A DNA stretch of 64,000 nt. Origin: Winogradskya humida. GTDB lineage: Bacteria > Actinomycetota > Actinomycetes > Mycobacteriales > Micromonosporaceae. Positions 51,998 to 63,100 of the stretch are shown here, one piece after another. Positions within the stretch are counted from its first letter, which is position 1. Each line of letters starts with the position of its first letter. The DNA is taken from the NCBI RefSeq assembly GCF_016862215.1, contig NZ_BOMN01000030.1, positions 1 to 64,000 of the forward strand. Direction: 5' to 3'. A program made the translations under genes and the position numbers. The notes below the pieces were generated by a model. The model saw only the letters and a program-made list of their open reading frames with translations, was not told where the DNA came from and did no database searches.

Positions 51998-53017
51998 CAG
52001 CGCCTGCTTGACGGCTTCCTCGACGCGGGCGTCCTCGCGCAGTTTGCGCTGGGCGCGGCGGCGGCGCAGGGCGATGCGGGTGATGATGGCCGCGGCGATC
52101 AGGAGGACCAGCACGGCGAGGAGCGTCCAGGGGATGGCCCAGCCGTGGGCGGTGGCGGTGACCTTTTTCAGCGTGGTGGTTGAGCCGGAGGCGTCGGTGA
52201 TCACCGGGGAGAGGTCGGCGGTTGCGGCCAGCCAGATCGCGGGGGTGACGCCTTCGACGGGGGCCGTGACCTTCCAGCTTTCGCCGGGGAGGAGCTCCGG
52301 GGGCATCGCCAGTGTGGCCGGGGAGGTGCGGAACCAGCCGAAGGGGCCCGCGACGGAGACCGACTGCTGGGTCGACATGACCGCGTTGCCGGTGTTGTGG
52401 ATCGTGTAGCTGACGGTGGCGTTGCCCTTGGCGAACGGGTTGAACGTGCCGTTGTAGTCGAGGTTGAAGTTCTCGATCGCGAGGCTGGGGGCGAGGTCTC
52501 CGCCGACGCGCAGCTTCACCCGGATGCCGAGGCGGCGCTCGACGTTGATGCCGGGCTGGTCGCTGGGCTGGGTCAGCGAGGTGATGATGCCGCCCACGTA
52601 GTCGCCGGGGGTGGCGTTGGCCGGGACCGTGACCGTGAAAGGGACCTCGGTGGTCTTGCCGGGGGCGAGTGAGATGGTGGCCCGGTCGGTTTTCAGCCAG
52701 GCACCGATGCCGACCGGCTTCTGATCCTTGGTACGCAGATCGAGCTGCCCGGTGTCGGTGGTGAACCCGTCAGCGGCGTACACCGTGAGGGTCAGCGGGT
52801 CCTTGCCGCGGTTGGCGACGACCATCGCGTCCTTGGTGGGGGCGCCGGGGTTCACGGAGTAGGTGTAGCTGGAGCGGGCCTCGCCGAAGTTGTTCGAGGC
52901 GGTCCGGACCGTCCAGGTGACGTCGCCCTCGTCCGCCAGGGCGGGGCCGGCCGCCGAGCCGACGACTGCGACGACGGCGAGCAGGGCCAGGGCGGATTTT
53001 CTGACGAAGGCGTACAT
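51977..53017 (-). CDS. DUF916/WxL-associated surface protein
   Basis: 346 residues. Signal peptide MYAFVRKSALALLAVVAVVG, then SAAGPALADEG. An extracellular domain of two Ig-like parts (about 35-160 and 165-285) matches the DUF916 peptidoglycan-binding region: YSVNPGAPTKDAMVVANRG, PFTVTVPANATPGDYVGGI, VSYTIHNTGNAVMSTQ. A membrane helix (about 293-312, WTLLAVLVLLIAAAIITRI) and a basic cytoplasmic tail follow. It probably anchors or scaffolds surface proteins. A terminator lies upstream, so it is transcribed separately from the phosphatase gene. Confidence 0.85.
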   Translation of the reverse strand: MYAFVRKSALALLAVVAVVGSAAGPALADEGDVTWTVRTASNNFGEARSSYTYSVNPGAPTKDAMVVANRGKDPLTLTVYAADGFTTDTGQLDLRTKDQKPVGIGAWLKTDRATISLAPGKTTEVPFTVTVPANATPGDYVGGIITSLTQPSDQPGINVERRLGIRVKLRVGGDLAPSLAIENFNLDYNGTFNPFAKGNATVSYTIHNTGNAVMSTQQSVSVAGPFGWFRTSPATLAMPPELLPGESWKVTAPVEGVTPAIWLAATADLSPVITDASGSTTTLKKVTATAHGWAIPWTLLAVLVLLIAAAIITRIALRRRRAQRKLREDARVEEAVKQALLSHEPA

Positions 53018-53036
53018 CTATGAGTCCTAAAGCTGG

Positions 53037-53066
53037 GGTGGGGGCGGGCCGGAGCCCGCCCCCACC
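53037..53066. terminator. Strong hairpin terminator
   Basis: Perfect 13-base arms GGTGGGGGCGGGC (53037-53049) and GCCCGCCCCCACC (53054-53066) with loop CGGA. It lies 14 bases after the stop of the phosphatase gene on the minus strand and 19 bases before the DUF916 gene start. Confidence 0.8.
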
Positions 53067-53080
53067 GATTTCCTGAAAGG

Positions 53081-55051
53081 TCAGCTGCTCAGTGCGGTGA
53101 TCGTCAGGGTGCCGCGGTAGCTGCCCTTGTCGACCGTGCCCGGGATCTTCAGATCCAGGTCGGCGCCGAGGCGGGCAGTGCCCTTGGGGTGACCCTGGTC
53201 GCCCGCCGCGAGGCTGCGGGCGACGGCGAGGCCCTGGCCACCGTCGTCGTAGGCGGACTTGACCGGCGAGCCGGCCTTCGCGCCGGCGCCGGCGGTGAGC
53301 ACCTGCGGCGTCCAGCCGAGGTACGAGCCGGAGAACGTCTTGTCGGCGTCCTTGAAGTCACCCACGCTGGCCGAGAGCGACCAGGGCGAGAGCGTACGAC
53401 GGGTGTCGGAGACAAGGATCGGGTTGATTTTGCCGGTGGCACCGAAGTACTCGCCGTTGTGGTCCTGCGCGGTACCGAGGTCGACCAGGCCGTTGTAGCC
53501 GTCGATCGTCCAGCCGAACTCGCCCGGGGCGGCGTTCGGCACGTTGACCTGGATCTCCTGGCCGTCAGCGGTGTACGGGTGGACCGTCACCTTGTCGACG
53601 ATGGAGCCGACGGGCTGGCCGTCCGCGGTGTTGGTGCAGGACAGGCCGCCCTCGACCGAGGAGTTCGGGGCTGCGCAGGTGCCGCTGCGGACGTTGGACA
53701 GGACCAGCTTGTCGCTGCGGACCTGCACCTTGACGTACGAGCGGACGTGCTCCTGGTTCTGCACCGAGTTGTACCAGTAGTCCTCCGGCTTCAGCGGGTC
53801 GGCGCCGTTGCCGGCTCCGCTGGTGCCGCTGTTGTCGGGGGCGGTGATGTCGTAGTACTTCGAGCCCGACGAGGAGTTCGCCGTCATGTAGATGACGCCA
53901 CCGGGACCGGTGAACACGTCGGCGTCGCCCGGCTTCTCATCCGGGTTGGCCTTGGCGCCGTTCTTGATCTCGTAGCTACGGGTGTAGACGTGGTCGTGGC
54001 CCTGCAGGACCAGGTCGACGCCGAGCTTGGAGAACGTGGTCGGGAAATCGACGCGGCGGACCTTGTTGTCGGCGTCCTTGGCGTGCGAGGCGGCCGAGTA
54101 GATCGAGTGGTGGTAGACGAGCACCTTCCACTTGGCCTCGGAGCCGTGCTTGTTGATGATGTCGGTGACATACGCGACGTGTGCCGCGTCACCGCCGCCA
54201 CCCTGGCTGGTGGCGTAGGAGTTGCTGTTCAGGTCGATGAACAGCGTGTCCTTGTAGATGTACCAGTAGTCGCCGCCCGACGTGTTGGAGGCCGGGTCAC
54301 CGTTCGAGTAGTAGGCACCCGAGCGGTCGGTGTTCGGCGTGTAGAGGTGCTGCTCGTACGCCTTGCCGCCGACGTCGTGGTTACCGATCGTCGCGGCCCA
54401 CGGGTACTGGCGCAGCTTGTCGGACGCGAGGAACGCGTCCCACTGCGATTCGGTGTTGGCGGTCTCGACCTGGTCGCCACCCGACACGAGGAGCTCGGCG
54501 TCGGGGTTGGCCGCCAGCGAGACGTCCAGCGTGTCCTGCCAGCCGGCCTGGTCCTTGGCGACGTTGCCGGAGGCGCCGATCTGCGGGTCACCGTAGAACA
54601 GGAAGTCGTAGTCGCCTTCGAAGTCCTGCGTCTTGAAGTTGTACGCCGTCGACCAGTTGCCCTCGGAGCCGGCACGGTACGAGTACGCCGTGTTCTCCTG
54701 CAGCCCCGTGATCGTCGCGTGCCGGTTGAAGCCGCCGCTGGTGGCGATGTTCGCGGCGCCGAGCGCGGCGAACGTGGCGGAGTTCGCGGGGAACACGCCG
54801 TTGACCACGGACGTGGTCGGCGCGAGCTGGATCTGCTGTGCGGTGTCCACCGAGGAGTACCAGGACACGATGCGCTGGGTCTCGTTGGCGCCCACACCGA
54901 GGATGAGGCTGCTGGGTGCGGCACCCAGGACGGCACTGGCGGGGGTCGCCGGTCCGACGATGAGGACCGCGCCCAGGCCCAGTACTGCCGCGGTGGCCCC
55001 TGCGGCCACGCGGCGCCGCACAAGCCCGTAGGCCTGCGTTGAGGTGCTCAA
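53081..55051 (-). CDS. Secreted purple acid phosphatase-like metallophosphoesterase
   Basis: 656 residues. The start is probably TTG 55051 (AGGGACG upstream), giving a signal peptide with VRRRVAAGATAAVLGLG; GTG 55021 is the alternative. N-terminal FnIII-like domain (about 45-135), then the phosphoesterase: FLFYGDPQIG, LLVSGGDQVE, TIGNHDVGG, VLVYHHSIYS and LQGHDHVYTR give all metal ligands. The C-terminal region (about 460-656) is an Ig/WxL-like beta domain. It is an extracellular phosphatase or nucleotidase. The gene is flanked by DUF916 and HupE-like genes on the same strand. Confidence 0.88.
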   Translation of the reverse strand: MSTSTQAYGLVRRRVAAGATAAVLGLGAVLIVGPATPASAVLGAAPSSLILGVGANETQRIVSWYSSVDTAQQIQLAPTTSVVNGVFPANSATFAALGAANIATSGGFNRHATITGLQENTAYSYRAGSEGNWSTAYNFKTQDFEGDYDFLFYGDPQIGASGNVAKDQAGWQDTLDVSLAANPDAELLVSGGDQVETANTESQWDAFLASDKLRQYPWAATIGNHDVGGKAYEQHLYTPNTDRSGAYYSNGDPASNTSGGDYWYIYKDTLFIDLNSNSYATSQGGGGDAAHVAYVTDIINKHGSEAKWKVLVYHHSIYSAASHAKDADNKVRRVDFPTTFSKLGVDLVLQGHDHVYTRSYEIKNGAKANPDEKPGDADVFTGPGGVIYMTANSSSGSKYYDITAPDNSGTSGAGNGADPLKPEDYWYNSVQNQEHVRSYVKVQVRSDKLVLSNVRSGTCAAPNSSVEGGLSCTNTADGQPVGSIVDKVTVHPYTADGQEIQVNVPNAAPGEFGWTIDGYNGLVDLGTAQDHNGEYFGATGKINPILVSDTRRTLSPWSLSASVGDFKDADKTFSGSYLGWTPQVLTAGAGAKAGSPVKSAYDDGGQGLAVARSLAAGDQGHPKGTARLGADLDLKIPGTVDKGSYRGTLTITALSS

Positions 55052-55167
55052 GATTTTCGTCCCTATGAGAGGAGGTGCGAAGCAAGATCAAGCTGTCGCC
55101 GTCCGATGAACCGACGATGAACTACGTCGATCCGATTGGTGGCGCCTCCCGGAAGACCTCCGCAGAA

Positions 55168-56349
55168 TCAGGCTCCGACCAGCCGTTCTATGAACCACAC
55201 CACTCCCATGACCGTCACGCCGGCGGCGAGAAGGCCGGTGACCCAGAGACCGGCCTTCGGCGAGCGCCGCCGCAGCACGATCAGGAGCGGGAAGACGACG
55301 GCGATGATCGACAACTGGACGACCTCGATGCCGATGTTGAACACGAGCAGGGACCAGAGCAACGTCCAGGAGAACGCCTCGTCGATGCCGAGGGCGCCCG
55401 CGAATCCGAGGCCGTGCACCAGGCCGAAGCAGAAGACCACGGCCAGCCGCGTCCAACCGGCCCGGTCCAGGCCGCGGTCGGGCAGGTCGGTGGCGTGCGA
55501 GCCGCGGCGCCACAGCCGGTAGAGGTACCAGGCGGCGACCACGGCGATCGACAGCGCGATGATCGGTTCGACGACCCGGGCGGGGACCTCGACCAGGCCG
55601 AGCGCGGCGAGCATGAAGGTCACCGAGTGGGCCAGGGTGAAGCTCGTGGCCGCGAGCACGATCTCGCGCAGTCGCCGGGAGCCGGCGATCAGTGCCAGCA
55701 GGAACAGGATGTGGTCGATGCCGCCCAGCAGGTGCTCGGCGCCGAGCTGGAAGAACTCCCAGAACCGCTGGTACCAGGCCTGGCCGGTGGAGAACGACGG
55801 GCGGCTCGCGTCGAGCGCGGCGCTGCCCTCGCGGGCGTCGAGCTTGTACGTGACGATCGTCTTCGTGCCCTTGACGTAGCCCTCACCGTCGGGGAACAGC
55901 GAGCTGGTCACCGTGTGCTCGCCGCGGGCATCGGGGCAGTTCCAGTCGAGCAGCAGGGTCGCGTACGGAACGCCGTCCCGCTCGGCGACCGTGTAGTCGC
56001 CGATCTGGGTGGGCGTACACGTGGCTATGGAGAATCGGGTGGAAACGTATTTGAGCGCCGATTCCTTGTGAGCGTTCAGGGCAGCGGCCTGAGCCGCGAA
56101 ATCGCCCGACTCGAAGGCATCCGTTCCGGTGCGGAAGAGCGGATCGTCCTTTTCGGAATCGGCGACGGAGACGATGAAGAGGTCGTATTCAAGCCCCAGC
56201 GAGGTCCGGACGTGGCCTTGACCTGCGCCGGCGACATCGGCGTAGACCACCGACGAGAAGCCGTGGGCCAGGGCGGATCCGGCGGAGTTCAGAACGGCGA
56301 ATGCCGCAGCAATAGCAATAAAAACAACATAATGGACGCGGCGCGGCAT
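55168..56349 (-). CDS. HupE/UreJ family membrane protein
   Basis: 393 residues from ATG 56349. N-terminal signal-like helix (VVFIAIAAAFAVLNSAG), then an extracytoplasmic domain (about 30-185) with two Cys. The C-terminal part has six to seven helices with the family metal-binding-like motifs HLLGGIDHILFLLAL, AHSVTFMLAALG and GLVHGLGFAGALG. HupE/UreJ_2 relatives have been linked to Ni or Co uptake, but those with a large N-terminal domain are uncharacterised. It is 116 bases upstream of the phosphatase gene. Whether they share a transcript is uncertain. Confidence 0.82.
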   Translation of the reverse strand: MPRRVHYVVFIAIAAAFAVLNSAGSALAHGFSSVVYADVAGAGQGHVRTSLGLEYDLFIVSVADSEKDDPLFRTGTDAFESGDFAAQAAALNAHKESALKYVSTRFSIATCTPTQIGDYTVAERDGVPYATLLLDWNCPDARGEHTVTSSLFPDGEGYVKGTKTIVTYKLDAREGSAALDASRPSFSTGQAWYQRFWEFFQLGAEHLLGGIDHILFLLALIAGSRRLREIVLAATSFTLAHSVTFMLAALGLVEVPARVVEPIIALSIAVVAAWYLYRLWRRGSHATDLPDRGLDRAGWTRLAVVFCFGLVHGLGFAGALGIDEAFSWTLLWSLLVFNIGIEVVQLSIIAVVFPLLIVLRRRSPKAGLWVTGLLAAGVTVMGVVWFIERLVGA

Positions 56350-56489
56350 GATGTCACGGTGCAGGATCCGGGTTAACGGCGAGGGGCCCGCGGACGAACC
56401 GATGGCAACAAGATCATCCAGACGCTTGCGATGGGCCGGAACTGGGATAGGAAAGAGCCCGCACCCATCACCACCCAAGAGGAAAAGCC

Positions 56490-57149
56490 TTGCGCCCCAT
56501 GCTGAAGGCCGCAGTCGTGCTGACCGCGGCCGCCACGCTGATCACCGGATGCGGCTCCGGGAGCGACTGGTCGCAACCGCACGCGGCACCGAGCGCGATC
56601 GGCACCCTCGGCCCGGGATTTGTCGACCCGTCGACCACTCCTACCCCGGAGGCGACCGTCACCCCGGCGCCGGGATCGTGGGACGGGGTCCACCCGTCGA
56701 AGGGTTATCGGGTCGTGCTGCTCACCGCCGGGGAGGACGCCCCGACAAAGGCGCTGGTGAAAGCGGTCGAGGCCTGGGCCGAGGCCGAGGACGTCGACCT
56801 GCGGACTGTGGTTTCCACCAGCGACCACGTTGCGAGCACGGTCAAGGCGCTCGACATGAAACCGGACCTCATCGTCACCGCGGGCAACAGCCTGGTCGAC
56901 CCGCTCGCGCTCGTGACCCCGAGCCACCTGGGCCAGCAGTTCCTGGTGGTCGGCGCGGAACTCGCCGAACCGACCGGCAACGTCACGTCGGTCGACTGGT
57001 CCGGCGCGTCGTTCCGCGGCGAAGGGCTCGGCTCGGCCTCGACCTACGACCCGGCGTCCTTCACCGCGGACCGCTGCTCAGCCGCCGTCCGCGCCGGCGT
57101 CGCCGCCGTCCTGAACAACCTCACCGGCATCGTGGTCTGGATCCAGTAG
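56490..57149 (+). CDS. BMP-family-like lipoprotein
   Basis: 219 residues. TTG 56490 is chosen because AGAGGAAA is 5 bases upstream (the in-frame ATG 56499 would be 14 bases away). The lipobox is TLITGC with Cys near residue 21, followed by a Pro/Thr linker. The mature domain (about 70-219) is Rossmann-like: [53 protein letters not shown]. It resembles one lobe of BMP/PnrA nucleoside-binding proteins; full-length members are about 330 residues, so it is short. No permease is adjacent. Its last 72 bases overlap the convergent PKS gene. Confidence 0.75.
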   Translation: MRPMLKAAVVLTAAATLITGCGSGSDWSQPHAAPSAIGTLGPGFVDPSTTPTPEATVTPAPGSWDGVHPSKGYRVVLLTAGEDAPTKALVKAVEAWAEAEDVDLRTVVSTSDHVASTVKALDMKPDLIVTAGNSLVDPLALVTPSHLGQQFLVVGAELAEPTGNVTSVDWSGASFRGEGLGSASTYDPASFTADRCSAAVRAGVAAVLNNLTGIVVWIQ

Positions 57150-60100
57150 CCACGCTCGGACGGCCGCTGCGGTAGCTGCCGCCTGCTCGTCGAGCATGGT
57201 GAGGTGATCACCCGGCACCTCGACGCGGGTGTGCGGCCCCGACCGTGACGTCTTCCAGCCCGCCGGCATGCCCGCGACGGGTGATGCGACGCCGACGAGC
57301 AGGCTGGGCGTGCTCAGCGGTGCCGGGTGCCAGCCACGCATCAGCCGCAGATAGGCACCCGCGGCGAGTAGCGCGGCCTGCTCCGCGGCCGGGTCGAGAC
57401 GGTCCCGCAGCCGGCTCAGCCCCGACGCCAGCAGGGACGCCAGCCACTCCTCGCGGGTGACCGCACCCAGGTCGTTCTCGTAGGTGTCGAGCAGCACCAG
57501 CCCCGCCGGACGCAGATCCCGTCGCTCCAGCAGGGCCGTCACCGCGTGCGCCAGCTGACCGCCACTCGACCGTCCGACCAGGACAAAAGGCCGGCCGTCC
57601 GCCGCCTGCGCTGCGAGATCCGCGAGCTGAGCGATCAGATCATCAAACGAGGTGGGTACGCGCGGACGAGCATCGAACCCCGGCAACGGCACCACCGCCA
57701 CAGCGCCCCCGACCGCCCGGCTGAACGGCAGGAACTCGGCCACCCCCAGCGGCCCGAACGACGGCAGGCACACCAGCACCGGCCCGTCCGCAGAATCGGC
57801 GAGCGCCACCGGCGGAGCGGCTTCGTCCCCTCGCCGAGAAGGTAAAGCAGACGCGCTGATCAGCAGGTTGACGGCCATGCAGTACTGCCCCGAACCGGCG
57901 ATCGCGTGGAAGAGCTCGGCCACCGTGCGGGGCGCTTCGGCCACCACGGGCACCGCGGGAGCATGGGCCAGCTCCCCGGCGATCCATTGCGCCAGCGCCG
58001 CCGGGCTCGGATGGTCGAAGACGACGGTCGCCGGCATGGGCACCCCGGTCGCCGCGACGAGCCGGGTGCGCAACTGGATCGAGCCCACCGAGTCGAGGCC
58101 CTGATCGGTGAACGCGGTGCGGACGTCGACCATCGCCGGGTCGGGATAGCCGAGTTCGCTCGCCACTTCGTCGCGTACGAGCAGATTGAGCTTGGCGGTC
58201 AGCTCTTCCCCGCTGAGACCGCGCAGGGAAACGGGTTGGGGCCGCTCCGGAGCCGGGCGGGCTGCGGCGGGACGGTCGAGCACGATCGGCGCGAGCACCG
58301 GCTCGCCACTGTGCAGCGCCGCGTCGAAGGCGGCCGTGATCTCCGGCGGCGTCATCGGCCGCAGCCGTGACCTGCCGATCTCCATGCCGCCGTCGAGGTC
58401 CAACGGGCCCCAGGCGAGCGAGAGCGCGGGTCTGCCCGCCGCGTGCCGGCGCCGCGCCAGGTCGTCGAGGAACGAGTTGCCGGCCGCATAGGCGCCCTGG
58501 CCAGGGTTGCCGAGCAGCCCGCTCGCCGACGAGAACAGGATGAACGCGGCCAGGTCGCCGGTCAGCTCGTCGAGGTGCCAGGCGGCGTCGATCTTGGGCC
58601 GCAGCACGGTGTCGGCGCGTTCCCGCGTGAGCGACTCGATCGTGCCGTCGGCGATCACTCCTGCGGCGTGCACCACTGCGGTCACCGGCGGGTCGGCCTG
58701 CGCGAGGACCCGCGCGAGTGCGGCACGGTCGCTGACATCGGCCGCGACGATCGAGACGCGGTCGCCGAGCTCCTCTTTCAGGGATGCGGCGCCCGCGGCT
58801 TGATCGCCGCTTCTGCTCACCAACACCATTTTCAGTACGCCGTGAGCACCCGCGAGATGACGTGCGACGACACCGGCCAGCGCCCCGGTACCGCCCGTGA
58901 TGAGGACGCTGCCCGTACCGAAATCGACTGCGCCCTCGGTGTCGCTCTCGGCCCGGACCAGCCGGAATGAGCCCACTTCGCCGCGCGTGATTCGCAGCTC
59001 GGGATCCGTGGCCCTGATCGCGGCGGGCAACGCTTCTTCCGACTCCGGGGTGCCGTCGAGCTCGACGAGAGCGACCTGCCCCGGGTACTCGGCGGCGGCG
59101 ACCCGAACGAGCCCCGCGACGGCTGCCGACCGGGTGGTCACGACGATCGGCTCCGGGCCGGGGAGCAGGGAACGCAACTTTTCGGCGGCGGACCAGATCT
59201 GGTCGCGTACGTCCGCGGGGGTGCGCGGGGGTGCGTACGAAAGATCGAGAACTTGCCGCCCGGGACCGCTCGTGGGCAGCGTGACCGGGACCCACGACGG
59301 CCGGAAGAGCGCCCGCGGCACCGACCGCAACGTGAGCGACTCCACCGAGAGCAGCGGATTGCCGTCCGCGCCGGCGAGGCGAACCGCGATCTGGTCAGGG
59401 GCGGCGCGCGTGAGGCGGACCCGGGCGGACGTGGCGCCGCCCGCATGACGGCGAACACCCGACCACACGAAGGGCAGGCGCTGCGTACGGTCCCCGGCAT
59501 CGAACAGCCGCGCCGGATGCAGGGCAGCGTCCACCAGCGCGGGGTGCAGGTCGGCGCCGCCGTTCCCGGCTGCGCTGGGCAGGCTCACCTCCGCGTACAT
59601 GTGATCGCCGTGCCGCCAGGCAGCCGTCACCCCGCGGAAAGCGGGACCGTAACCGCCGTCGGTGTAAAGCTCGGTGATGTCAACCGGCGTCGCCCCCTCG
59701 GGCGGCCAAACGGCTGCCCAGGTCCAGTCGTCGTCGGCCTCCGGTGCGGCTGGTTCGCAGCGGCCGCTTGCGTGCAGCTGCTGCGCGTGGATTTCGAGTG
59801 CGCGGGTTCCGTCGGGCTCCGGCTCGCCGAGGATCAGTTGCAGGTCCACCTCGTCGTCGGTGACGACCAGGCCCTGGCTGATCGCGAGCTCGGCCACCAC
59901 CGGCACCCCGGCCCAGCGTCCGAACGCCGTAGCCAGCTCGACGAACGCGGTGCCGGGCACGAGCGGTTCGCCACCGATCGCGTGGTCGCGCAGCCACGGT
60001 TGGGCGGTCAGCGACAGCCGGCCGGTTGCCATGTGCCGCCCCGTTCCGGGCACGGCGAACATCGCGTCGAGCAGCCGCTTCCTGGCCGGTGCGCTGCCCT

Positions 60101-63100
60101 CGGACAGCCAGAAACGCTTCCGCTGGAAGGGATAGGTCGGCATCGTCGCTGCGACCTTGGGATCCCCGCGACCGAGCAGTGCCACCCGATCCACATCCAC
60201 GCCGTACGCCCAGAGCCGCGCCGCGCCGTCCGCAGACACCGGGACAACCTCGTGCGGCACGAGCGCGGCCAACGCCGGTGCCGGACCCAGCTCCACGAAC
60301 AGGCCGGTGACGTCGCTGATCGCCGCCGCGAAACGCACGGGCTCGCGGACCTGGCGCACCCAGTACCCCGCGCTGCGCAGATCGTCGCCGGTCGCGGGGA
60401 GCCCGGTCAGCGTGGAAACGATCGGGATGGTGGGCTTCCGGTACTCGATCGACGCCGCCACCTGTGCGAATTCGTCCAGCATGGGCTCCATGCGTACCGA
60501 GTGGAAAGCGTGACTGACCCGCAGGGCCTTGGCCCGGAAGCCGCGGGTGACCCGCTCGACGGCCGCTTCGTCCCCGGAGATCACGATGTCCCGCGGGCCG
60601 TTGATGGCCGCGATGCTGACCCGGTCGTCCAGGAGCGGGACGATCTCCGCTTCGGAGGCCTTGACGGCGGCCATCGCACCGCCCGGTGGCAGCGCGCCCA
60701 TCAGTCGGGCCCGGGCCGAGACGAGCTTCGTGGCGTCCTCGAGGGACAGGATCCCGGCTATGTGTGCGGCGGCCAGCTCGCCGATCGAATGGCCGATGAG
60801 CAGGCCGGGCTGGATGCCCCAGGACTGCAGCAGCCGGTACGCCGCGACGCCGAACGCGAACAGCGCCGGCTGCGCGTTCTCCGTGCGGTCTCCCTCGGCG
60901 GGATTGCCCAGCTTGGTCAGGACCTCGTCGTACGCCGTCCGGAAGACGTCGAAGGGCAGCAGGTCGCGCATTCCGGGTCGTTGTGCGCCCTGGCCGGGGA
61001 AGAGGAAGATCACCTGCCCCGGCGGGCGTCCCGTGCCCAGCGTGACGTTGTTCTTCCTGGTCATGGCGGCTCGGAATCGCTGGACAGCCCGGGTTGTGCC
61101 GAGCGCTGCGGCGTCCACGGTTTCGTCTTTGAGCAGGCGCGCGGCGATGTGCTGCAACGCGTGCTCATCGGCCGCTGCGAACAAGAGCGGCATATCGGAT
61201 ATTTTTGGTCTTGCAGGCGGTGTTGCGGGTGGTTCCTCGATGATCACGTGGGCGTTGGTGCCGGAGATGCCGAAGGACGAGATGCCGGCGCGGCGTGGAC
61301 GCTCCGCCGACCTGGGCCACGGGCGTGCGGAGGTCAGCAGCGACACGTCGCCGGCGGTCCAGTCGACGTGCTCGTTCGGCTGATCGACGTGCAGCGTCCG
61401 GGGCAGCGTGTCGTTCCGGAACGCCTCCACCATCTTGATCACCCCGGCGACCCCGGCGGCGGCCTGCGTATGGCCGATGTTCGACTTCACCGTTCCCAGC
61501 CACAGCGGACGACCCGAAGGACGATCCCGGCCGTACGTCGCGAGCAGCGCCTGCGCCTCGATAGGGTCCCCGAGCAGCGTGCCGGTGCCGTGCGCCTCCA
61601 CCGCGTCGACATCCGCGGCCCCGAGCCCCGCATCCTTGAGCGCGGCCCGGATCACCCGCTGCTGCGCGGGACCGTGCGGCGCCGCGAGCCCGTTCGACGC
61701 GCCGTCCGACCCGACCGCGGTGCCGCGCAGCAGACCGAGCACCGGGTGCCCGTTGCGCTGCGCGTCCTCGAGCCGCTCCAACAGCAGCAACCCGACGCCC
61801 TCGCCCCACGCGGTGCCGTCGGCGTCGCCCGAGAACGCCTTGACCCGGCCGTCCGGCGACAGCCCCCGGAGCCGGCTGAACCCCACGAACGGGGCGGGCG
61901 TCGACATCACCGTGGCACCACCCGCGATCGCCAGGGCGCAGTCGCCGCTGCTCAGCGCCCGCGCGGCCGAATGCAACGCCACCAGCGAGGACGAGCAGGC
62001 GGTGTCGACCGTGACCGCCGGCCCGGTGAGCCCGAACGTGTACGCGATCCGCCCCGACGCCACACTGCCCGCGGACCCGAGCCCGAGATGCCCCTCGACC
62101 TCCGCCGGCACACTGTCGACGCCGTTCGCGTAATCCCTGTACATCAGGCCGACGTAGGTGCCGGTGTCGCTGCCACGCACACTCGCCGGGTCGATACCGG
62201 CCCGCTCCCACAGCTCCCACGCGGTCTCCAGCAGGACACGCTGCTGAGGATCCATGGCCAGCGCTTCGGTCTGCCCGATCCCGAACGGTGCCGGGTCGAA
62301 ATCCGTCGCGTTGTGCAGGAAGCCGCCGCTTCGGGCGTACGTATGTCCTGCACTGTCGGGGTCGGGATCGTAAAGGTCCGACGCCCATCCGCGATCCGTC
62401 GGGAACGGTGTGATCGCGTCGACCTCGTTGTCGACCAGCGCCCACAGATCCTCGGGCGACCCGACCCCACCCGGATAACGGCACGCCATGGCGACAATCG
62501 CGATCGGGTCCCGGTCTGTGGTGCTGTCCAGCTGGTCGCGAATCACTTTGCCGGTGGCCGTACGCGGAATGGCGTCCACGAGCCGGATCTCGTCCGGAGC
62601 CTTCGCGGCCGACATGACCCGCCGGCAGGCCGCGAGCAGCGCAACCGGATCGACATCCCTGTTCGCAGGCACGACATACCCGACCGCCACCTGCCCCAGC
62701 CGGTGATGTGCCCGCCCGGCCACCGCGGCATCGGCGACCCCCGGCAGCCCGATCAGCACCCGTTCGATCTCCGCCGGATGCACATTGGCCCCACCGCGAA
62801 TAATCAGATCCCGCGCGCGCCCACTGAGAAACAGATGCCCATCCTCGAGCCGCCCCAGATCCCCGGTCCGGTACCAGCCGTCAACCAGCACCTCAGCGGT
62901 CGCCTCGGGCTGCTGGAAATAGCCGCGCATGAGACTCGGCCCCCGCAGCCAGACCTCACCCTCGACAATCCGAACCTCAAAACCGATGACCCGCCCGACG
63001 GAGCCTTCCGCGGGCATCGGCCCCGGCAATTCCATAGCGATCGCGCCACACGTCTCGGTGCTGCCATACGTGTTGACCAGCGGCGCCCCGAGCGCTTCCC

